From Acidisphaera sp035272265 (lineage in GTDB: Bacteria > Pseudomonadota > Alphaproteobacteria > Acetobacterales > Acetobacteraceae), in assembly GCA_035272265.1 (NCBI GenBank), contig DATEQV010000036.1, forward strand, positions 1 to 11,266: 11,266 nucleotides of DNA, in the 5' to 3' direction. Within the stretch, counting starts at the first letter, position 1, and each line of letters begins with the position of its first letter. Below the pieces are notes generated by a model that was not told the DNA's origin, did no database searches, and saw nothing but the letters and a program-made list of their open reading frames with translations. A program made the translations under genes and the position numbers. Positions 7,759-11,266 of this stretch are shown here, piece by piece.

Positions 7759-8967
7759 TCAGACCCGCGCCGCGCCGAACGCGTCCGACCACGTCGTCCG
7801 CCACTGACGCGACACCGTGCTGATGCAGACCAAGGCGGTTGCCGCGAGCAGCGCGAAGACGAGGAAGCCGGGGCCGTAGCTGCCGGTGAGCTGCTTGGAG
7901 TAGCCGAGGCTGGAGGCGAGATAGAAGCCGCCGACGCCGCCGCTCATGCCGACAAGCCCGGTCATCACGCCCATCTGGCGCGGGAAGCGCTGCGGCACGA
8001 GCTGGAAGACCGAGCCGTTGCCCATGCCGAGTGCGAGCATGCCGAGCAGGAACACCGGCATGGCGAGAACGATCGTGGACAGGCCGCTCGCTATGGTGGC
8101 GAACGCCGCCGCGGCGAGGGTGTAGAGCACGGTCAGCGCCCGCACGCCGCCCACGCGGTCGGCGACCGCACCGCCGATCGGGCGCACGAGGGAGCCCACG
8201 AAGACGGCCGCTGCCGTGCAGTAGCCCGCGGTCGTCGCCGGCAGGCCGTACTGGTCGTTGAAGTAGATGGTCAGCGACGACGCGAGGCCGACGAAGCCGC
8301 CGAACGTGACGCTGTAGAAGAACATGAACCACCACGCGTCGCCGATCCGCAGCACCGCGAGGTAGTCGGCGAAGCGTTTCGGGGCGGACAGGTTGGGGCT
8401 GTCCTTGGCCAGCAGGCAGAACACCGCGAGCGTGACGGACAGCGGCAGCGCGGCCAGCCCCACGACGTTCTGCCAGCCGAGCGCGATCGCCAGGCCGGGC
8501 GCGAACAGGGCGGCCAGCACCGTCCCGCTGTTTCCCGCGCCGGCCAGGCCGAGTGCCGTGCCCTGGTGCTCCGCCGGATACCAGGCGGAGGCCAACGGGA
8601 GCGCCACGGCGAAGGACGCTCCGGCGAGGCCCAGCACGACGCCCAGCAGCAGCGTGCCGCCATAGCTGTCGATACCGATGGTCCAGGCGGTCAGCAGGCC
8701 GGCGATGACGACGATCTGCGCGCCGATCCCGACCCGCTTGGGCTTGTAGCGGTCGACGAGCACTCCGAGCACAACGCGCAGCGCGGCGCCGGCCAGCACC
8801 GGGACGGCGACCATCAGCCCCTTCTGGCCGGCGTTGAGGTGGAGGTCCTTGGCGATTGCGACGCCGAGCGGGCCCAGCAGGACCCAGGTCATGAAGCTCA
8901 GGTCGAAATACAGAAAGGCAGCGAAGAGCGTGGGCAGATGCCCCGCCTTGAGGAATCCCTTGTGCAC
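7759..8967 (-). CDS. narK: nitrate/nitrite transporter, major facilitator superfamily (NarK/NasA type)
   Basis: The 402-residue inner-membrane protein has about twelve hydrophobic segments and imports nitrate (and/or exchanges nitrite). It begins HKGFLKAGHLPTLFAAFLYFD, the usual start of this family. The glycine-rich nitrate signature runs through GASFAVALPLASAWYP and ALGLAGAGNSG (about residues 115-150), and a second small-residue stretch is GMSGGVGGFYLAS. Basic residues expected in the substrate path are visible in AALRVVLGVLVDR and GSLVRPIGGAVADR. I chose the GTG at 8967 because GGGAG lies 9 bases upstream. The longer frame from a GTG at 9030 would place the ANTAR RNA hairpin and the GC hairpin inside the coding region and adds a non-hydrophobic, unconserved 21-residue leader. 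It is the first structural gene of the operon, preceded by a sigma-54 promoter and a 137-base leader. It corresponds to nasA of Paracoccus. Confidence 0.93.
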   Translation of the reverse strand: MHKGFLKAGHLPTLFAAFLYFDLSFMTWVLLGPLGVAIAKDLHLNAGQKGLMVAVPVLAGAALRVVLGVLVDRYKPKRVGIGAQIVVIAGLLTAWTIGIDSYGGTLLLGVVLGLAGASFAVALPLASAWYPAEHQGTALGLAGAGNSGTVLAALFAPGLAIALGWQNVVGLAALPLSVTLAVFCLLAKDSPNLSAPKRFADYLAVLRIGDAWWFMFFYSVTFGGFVGLASSLTIYFNDQYGLPATTAGYCTAAAVFVGSLVRPIGGAVADRVGGVRALTVLYTLAAAAFATIASGLSTIVLAMPVFLLGMLALGMGNGSVFQLVPQRFPRQMGVMTGLVGMSGGVGGFYLASSLGYSKQLTGSYGPGFLVFALLAATALVCISTVSRQWRTTWSDAFGAARV

Positions 8968-8976
8968 GGATGACGG

Positions 8977-8981
8977 CTCCC
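8977..8981 (-). promoter_or_regulatory. ribosome-binding site deciding the narK start
   Basis: GGGAG on the minus strand, 9 bases before the GTG at 8967. It is the best Shine-Dalgarno match in the leader. It sits 1 base beyond the end of the leader hairpin at 8983-8999, so folding of that hairpin (and its extension by CGG) could limit ribosome access. Confidence 0.6.
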
Positions 8982-8982
8982 G

Positions 8983-8999
8983 CCCGGCGTGGCGCCGGG
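8983..8999 (-). promoter_or_regulatory. strong GC hairpin in narK leader: attenuator or ribosome-site sequestering stem
   Basis: CCCGGCG and CGCCGGG pair perfectly over a three-base loop CCA, seven G-C pairs. It begins 2 bases after the ANTAR hairpin P2. In an alternative fold, CCG from the 3' arm of P2 pairs with CGG just after this stem, with CAA bulged out, giving 10 pairs; P2 and the extended stem then exclude each other. That is the geometry of ANTAR-controlled attenuation. However, no U-tract follows (GGGAGCCGTCATCC), so it is not a textbook intrinsic terminator. It may instead mask the adjacent GGGAG or need a termination factor. The pairing is seen in sequence; the function is inferred. 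Confidence 0.5.
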
Positions 9000-9001
9000 T
9001 T

Positions 9002-9021
9002 GCGGATCGCCCTTGATCCGC
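9002..9021 (-). promoter_or_regulatory. ANTAR-target hairpin P2 (hexaloop AAGGGC)
   Basis: On the minus strand GCGGATC and GATCCGC form a perfect 7-pair stem closing the six-base loop AAGGGC, with A at loop position 1 and G at position 4, the hallmark of RNA targets bound by ANTAR antiterminators. It lies about 83 bases after the predicted transcription start and just before the GC hairpin at 8983-8999. NasT, encoded two genes upstream, is the expected ligand. Confidence 0.7.
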
Positions 9022-9032
9022 GACTTTCACTC

Positions 9033-9045
9033 GGGGCGGTGCCCC
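9033..9045 (-). repeat. small GC hairpin in the linker between P1 and P2
   Basis: GGGGC and GCCCC pair over ACC. It fills the middle of the roughly 36-base linker between the two ANTAR hairpins and could stack them closer together in the folded RNA. No U-tract follows, and its own function is unknown. Confidence 0.4.
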
Positions 9046-9054
9046 AGCAAGCGC

Positions 9055-9077
9055 AGCCGACTCGCCTTTGAACCGCT
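9055..9077 (-). promoter_or_regulatory. ANTAR-target hairpin P1 (hexaloop AAAGGC)
   Basis: The core is CGGTTC (9075-9070), loop AAAGGC (9069-9064) and GAGTCG (9063-9058): six pairs including two G-U pairs. The stem extends by two more pairs (AG with CT) if one G is bulged. The loop has A1 and G4 and differs from the P2 loop at one position only. It begins about 27 bases after the predicted transcription start. Alone it would be weak evidence; as partner of P2 in a NasT-controlled operon it is convincing. Confidence 0.55.
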
Positions 9078-9114
9078 ACGCCGAGCGACCGAGCCGCCCT
9101 TAATGCGGCATTGC

Positions 9115-9130
9115 AGCAAAGGACGTGCCA
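9115..9130 (-). promoter_or_regulatory. sigma-54 (RpoN) promoter of the narK-nirBD-nasA-cobA operon
   Basis: TGGCAC (9130-9125), five bases, then TTGCT (9119-9115) on the minus strand match the -24/-12 consensus TGGCAC-N5-TTGCW exactly, with 10 bases between the GG and GC doublets. Transcription should begin near 9104, giving a leader of about 137 bases before the narK GTG. Such promoters need an enhancer-binding activator, and NtrC (nitrogen limitation) is the usual one for nitrate assimilation. Nitrogen status would then act at initiation and nitrate, via NasS/NasT, on the leader RNA. Confidence 0.85.
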
Positions 9131-9157
9131 TCGAGAGGCAGCTGATTTTACTGGCAC
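9125..9157. repeat. inverted repeat GTGCCA ... TGGCAC including the -24 element
   Basis: The -24 hexamer TGGCAC (9130-9125) has a perfect inverted copy GTGCCA at 9157-9152 on the minus strand, 21 bases apart. It may be chance, or the upstream half may belong to an activator site overlapping the promoter. Confidence 0.4.
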
Positions 9158-9168
9158 ATTCCGAGTGA
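9154..9168 (-). promoter_or_regulatory. weak NtrC-like dyad upstream of the sigma-54 promoter
   Basis: TCACT-CGGAA-TGTGC on the minus strand matches 8 of 10 positions of the NtrC consensus GCACY-N5-RGTGC, with the CAC...GTG dyad at the right spacing. It is centred near -57, closer to the promoter than most NtrC enhancers. It is a candidate only. Confidence 0.3.
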
Positions 9169-9189
9169 CAGGGGAGATGTCAGAGCAGG

Positions 9190-9210
9190 AAATAGGCAAC
9201 CTGCCTGCCT
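9190..9210 (-). terminator. possible weak terminator after nasS
   Basis: AGGCA and TGCCT pair over seven bases and are followed by ATTT, 47 bases after the nasS stop. The stem is short and the T-run only three bases, so readthrough from nasTS into narK is plausible. GCCTAT also occurs twice in direct orientation here (9217-9212 and 9197-9192). Confidence 0.25.
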
Positions 9211-9257
9211 GATAGGCTTTTGATGCCCCAGATTATGTAGCTAGATTAATCTTGTGC

Positions 9258-10211
9258 TTAGAAAGTGTCCTCGACAGGCGTGGCCGGGTCTGGTGGCGGC
9301 TCGTGGTCCCTGATCCAGGACCACCGCCTCATTTCCCCTAGCAGCCACGCGATCTCGTCCTGCGGCACCGGGCCCGCGGCGGCGAACCGGACGTGTTCGC
9401 GCGCGGCGCCGCCCGGCAGCGCGCGGCGCGCAGCGGCCACCGGCAGGTCGAGGCGCTGGGCCAGCAGTGCCGCCACCGCGTCGGCACGGTCCGCCCGCGC
9501 GCAGGCGGCCTGAGCCGACGCGAGGGCACGGCACAGCGCAGCGGCCGCATCGCGATTTGCCGCGCGCCAGTCCGGCGCCAGGGCCAGGACCTTCTCCAGG
9601 TGGTCCGGCCGGATTGACGAGGTGCCGAGGAGCACGCGCCCGGCGCCAAGCTCGGCGGCGCGCTCGCCCCACGGCGCGCCGGCGCAGAAGCCGGCGATGC
9701 GGCCGGCATCGAGCGCGTCGACCACGCGCTCCGGCGGGACGACCACGATCTCCAGATCGCGGTCCGGATCGACGCCGGCTGCGGCGAGCCAATGGCGCAG
9801 GAGCAGATTGTGGGTGGAAAACACATGCACCACCGCGAAACGGGGGGGCGTGCGCTGGCCGCGCAGCCACGCCGCGAACGCTTGCGCCGCCTGCGTCGCG
9901 TCGGTGGTCTGCGTGTCGATGTCGACCGCCGGCCCGACCACGATGCTGTTGCCGCCCCGGCTGATGCCCATCGGCACGGGCAGGCGGCGCTTGGGTTCGC
10001 GCAGGCCGAGCGACATCGCCAGCGCGAGCGGTGCGACGATGATCGCCGCGTCGAGCGCGCTCCAGGCGAGCTTGTCGGCGATGTTGGCCCAGGACGGCTC
10101 GACATGCAGCGTGACGTCGAGACCTTCGGCCGCGAACAGGCCCTCGGCGTCGCCCACCACCGCGGGCGCGCTATCGACCAGCCGCACGATGCCGAGCCGT
10201 ATCGGGATCAC
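9258..10211 (-). CDS. nasS: nitrate/nitrite sensor NasS (NrtA-like, cytoplasmic)
   Basis: The 317-residue protein resembles the nitrate-binding proteins NrtA/CmpA of ABC transporters: IPIRLGIVRLVDSAPAVVGDAEGLFAAEGLDVTL at the start, LDAAIIVAPLALAMSLGL, the GGNSIVVGP block, then STHNLLLRHWLAAAGVDPDRDLEIVVVPPERV and GRIAGFCAGAPWGERAAE. It has no signal peptide or lipobox, so it should be cytoplasmic, and no permease or ATPase gene lies nearby. In studied NasS/NasT systems, NasS holds NasT inactive without nitrate and releases it when nitrate or nitrite binds. The start is the GTG at 10211, which overlaps the nasT stop as GTGA and begins right at the conserved IPIRLGIVRLVDSAP. Extension to 10301 would read into nasT. 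The overlap keeps the two partners at matched levels. The end of the gene lies about 130 bases before the narK promoter. Confidence 0.92.
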   Translation of the reverse strand: MIPIRLGIVRLVDSAPAVVGDAEGLFAAEGLDVTLHVEPSWANIADKLAWSALDAAIIVAPLALAMSLGLREPKRRLPVPMGISRGGNSIVVGPAVDIDTQTTDATQAAQAFAAWLRGQRTPPRFAVVHVFSTHNLLLRHWLAAAGVDPDRDLEIVVVPPERVVDALDAGRIAGFCAGAPWGERAAELGAGRVLLGTSSIRPDHLEKVLALAPDWRAANRDAAAALCRALASAQAACARADRADAVAALLAQRLDLPVAAARRALPGGAAREHVRFAAAGPVPQDEIAWLLGEMRRWSWIRDHEPPPDPATPVEDTF

Positions 10212-10807
10212 CGCGTCTCCTTCCGCTCTGTCTGGCCGAGCAACGCTTCCGCCACATCGACCATCCGCTGCCCGCCGGCCATGGCACGCTTCTGAAGCCA
10301 TCGATGCGCCTGCGGCTCGGTCAGCCGCCGGTCGCGCATCAACAGCTGCTTCGCCCGGTCGAGCAACGCGCGTTCACGCAGCCGTGCCTCGGCCGTCTCC
10401 AGCGCCGTTCGCGTCGCCTGCAGTTGCCGGAACAGCGCGACCGCCGCGCGCAGGATCGGCTTCACCTCGGCGTTCGCGATCGAACCGACGTTGTAGGAGC
10501 ACACGCCCGCGCCGATCGCTTCCTCCATGAACGAGGTGTCGTCCTCGTCGACGAACAGCACCACCGGATGCGGCCGTTCGCGCGACAGCACCCGCAGACC
10601 TTCCAGAGCGTCGCGGTCCGGCCGCGTCATGTCGACCAGCACGACGTCGGGCGCATGCCGGATTACGGCGTCCGGCAGCATCTCGCCCGGCGCGATGCCG
10701 ACGACGGTTACAGGGGCCTCGCGGGTCAGCGTGTCGACGAGCGCGCGGGCGCGGTGCTCGTCGTCATCGGCCAGCAATATTTTCAGGACGGGTGATCGGT
10801 TCGACAC
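10208..10807 (-). CDS. nasT: ANTAR-domain antiterminator NasT
   Basis: The 199-residue protein has an N-terminal receiver-like domain (about 7-125) and a C-terminal ANTAR RNA-binding domain (about 140-195). The receiver shows the acidic cluster ADDDE (13-17) and Asp59 in DVVLVDMTRP. The usual receiver lysine is not seen in CSYNVGSIANAEVK, consistent with NasT proteins that are controlled by NasS binding rather than by phosphorylation. A coiled-coil-like helix (FRQLQATRTALETAEARL) leads to the ANTAR motif, with ERALLDRAKQLLMRDRRLTEPQAHRWLQKRAM and VDVAEALL. The start is the GTG at 10807. The open frame runs on to 10951, but the extra 48 residues are Arg/Ala-rich and unlike the family, which is about 195 residues. 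No strong ribosome-binding site supports the start. The target should be the narK leader hairpins at 9055-9077 and 9002-9021. Confidence 0.92.
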   Translation of the reverse strand: MSNRSPVLKILLADDDEHRARALVDTLTREAPVTVVGIAPGEMLPDAVIRHAPDVVLVDMTRPDRDALEGLRVLSRERPHPVVLFVDEDDTSFMEEAIGAGVCSYNVGSIANAEVKPILRAAVALFRQLQATRTALETAEARLRERALLDRAKQLLMRDRRLTEPQAHRWLQKRAMAGGQRMVDVAEALLGQTERKETR

Positions 10808-11093
10808 GACATGCGCTGATACCTGCAAACCGCGGGCCGCACGGATGGATGGAAACGCGCCGGCAGGCGCGAAGGCGACCCGACCGCGCGTCAAACCTCG
10901 CCAGGCCGCCGATGCTTCATGAGAGGCGTCGATTTTGCCGGCTGCACGCATAGCGCTCGCTCGTCGATCGTCCCGGTCGGCGCGGCCGTCGCCGGATGCT
11001 AGCCGGACTGGCTCCGCGGTTCCCGCGGTCCTCCGTGTGCCACTCCTTCACCGAGTGGGTTGGAGGGGCTGGCTCCCGCCATGGCGAGAGGCA
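10808..11093 (-). other. intergenic region upstream of nasT
   Basis: No gene is supported in these 286 bases. On the minus strand a TTGACG (10894-10889) could be a -35 element, but no acceptable -10 follows. ACCGCGG occurs twice in tandem, two bases apart (within 11014-11029), and the same bases form a hairpin of CCGCGG arms over three bases. A TGGCAC at 11042-11037 lacks the TTGC half of a sigma-54 promoter. The nasTS promoter is therefore not identified, and readthrough from the transporter gene upstream is possible. Confidence 0.5.
11040..11058 (-). terminator. hairpin after the upstream transporter gene, weak terminator candidate
   Basis: CCACTC and GAGTGG pair over the seven bases GGTGAAG, 35 bases past the stop at 11094. 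No U-tract follows, so termination is uncertain. Confidence 0.25.
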
Positions 11094-11266
11094 TCATGCG
11101 CCTACGTCTCCGTGTAATTCAGCGGTGACCTTCTCGCCGCGCCGTTGGCGCTCCACATCGTGCAGCAGGCCGCCCCGGCGCGCGTAGACCCACCACGTGA
11201 GCGCGATGCAGCTGACGTAGAACGCCAGGAAGGCATACAGCGCCGCCTGCGCGCCGCCCGCCATGG
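11094..11266 (-). CDS. probable second nitrate/nitrite MFS transporter, C-terminal end only
   Basis: The minus-strand frame enters from the right edge and stops at 11096-11094, giving 56 residues from 11264. AALYAFLAFYVSCIALTWWVYARRG is a final transmembrane segment ending in the LTWWxYARR pattern typical, from memory, of NarK/NrtP nitrate-nitrite porters. A short charged cytoplasmic tail (LHDVERQRRGEKV) follows. The methionine codon at 11264 is internal, not a start. If correct, a second transporter lies upstream of nasTS and is distinct from narK at 7759-8967, which ends differently (TWSDAFGAARV). Another MFS permease cannot be excluded from so short a piece. Confidence 0.6.
   Translation of the reverse strand, partial: MAGGAQAALYAFLAFYVSCIALTWWVYARRGGLLHDVERQRRGEKVTAELHGDVGA

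Noticed and set aside
6337..8973. 878-codon open frame on the plus strand, antisense to nirB and narK
   Set aside because: Arg/His/Ala/Glu-rich low-complexity protein without domains, lying opposite well-conserved genes. Long antisense frames are expected in DNA this GC-rich.
8968..9030. Upstream GTG (9030) as the narK start
   Set aside because: It would translate the P2 and GC hairpins, adds a 21-residue unconserved leader and has no clear ribosome-binding site. The GTG at 8967 has GGGAG at proper spacing and gives the family's usual N-terminus.
7256..9199. 647-codon minus-strand frame overlapping narK and nirB in another frame
   Set aside because: Arg-rich out-of-frame reading of narK and nirB, and it would run through the promoter and leader.
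10866..10894. Housekeeping promoter for nasT starting with TTGACG
   Set aside because: No AT-rich -10 element lies 16-18 bases downstream; the sequence there is GC-rich.
10808..10951. Long N-terminal extension of nasT from an ATG at 10951
   Set aside because: It makes a 247-residue protein against about 195 in the family, and the extra residues are Arg/Ala-rich shadow composition.
11027..11042. Second sigma-54 promoter at a TGGCAC upstream of nasT
   Set aside because: The -12 half (TTGC) is missing at the required spacing; GGACC is found instead.
10935..11187. Small plus-strand open frames of 60-63 codons upstream of nasT
   Set aside because: No ribosome-binding site, Arg/Ser/Pro-rich composition, and overlap with the minus-strand transporter end.

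Overview
The window comes from a high-GC proteobacterium. Very GC-rich codon use, many gene overlaps and a nasTS-type nitrate operon with a sigma-54 promoter suggest an alphaproteobacterium; this is an inference, and the species cannot be named from the sequence. There are two unlike parts, both read here without database searches.

Left part (1 to about 1597), visibly less GC-rich. It holds the last 43 codons of an ISL3-family transposase, running directly into a cystathionine gamma-synthase gene (metB) that has lost everything up to and including its PLP-binding lysine. A 5-formyltetrahydrofolate cyclo-ligase gene follows, coupled through a GTGA overlap and apparently intact. After it comes a short opposite-strand fragment resembling the end of a MarR-type regulator, then about 60 bases with small inverted repeats. 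This looks like a mobile-element-scarred accessory segment or chromosomal junction.

Right part (about 1598 to 11266) is a complete assimilatory nitrate module, all on the minus strand. In transcription order: the end of a probable nitrate transporter entering from the right edge; nasT (ANTAR RNA-binding antiterminator); nasS (cytoplasmic nitrate-binding sensor); a 290-base control region; narK (MFS nitrate/nitrite transporter); nirB (siroheme nitrite reductase); nirD (Rieske subunit); nasA (molybdenum nitrate reductase); and cobA (uroporphyrinogen-III methyltransferase, first step to siroheme). The genes from narK to cobA are packed with gaps of 12 and 2 bases or with overlaps, so they form one operon. 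It has the same gene set as the Paracoccus nasTSABGHC system, with the last two genes swapped. Nitrate is imported by NarK, reduced to nitrite by NasA and to ammonium by NirB. NADH electrons probably enter at NirB and pass through the Rieske protein NirD to NasA. CobA supports the siroheme of NirB.

The most informative stretch is the narK control region (8965-9168). It contains a consensus sigma-54 promoter (TGGCAC-N5-TTGCT). About 30-100 bases downstream of the predicted start lie two hairpins with near-identical hexaloops (AAAGGC and AAGGGC), both with the A1/G4 pattern of ANTAR RNA targets. Next is a strong GC hairpin that overlaps the second ANTAR hairpin in an alternative fold and ends beside the narK ribosome-binding site. 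This is the expected place for NasS/NasT control. The final hairpin has no U-tract, so control could act on translation rather than, or as well as, termination.
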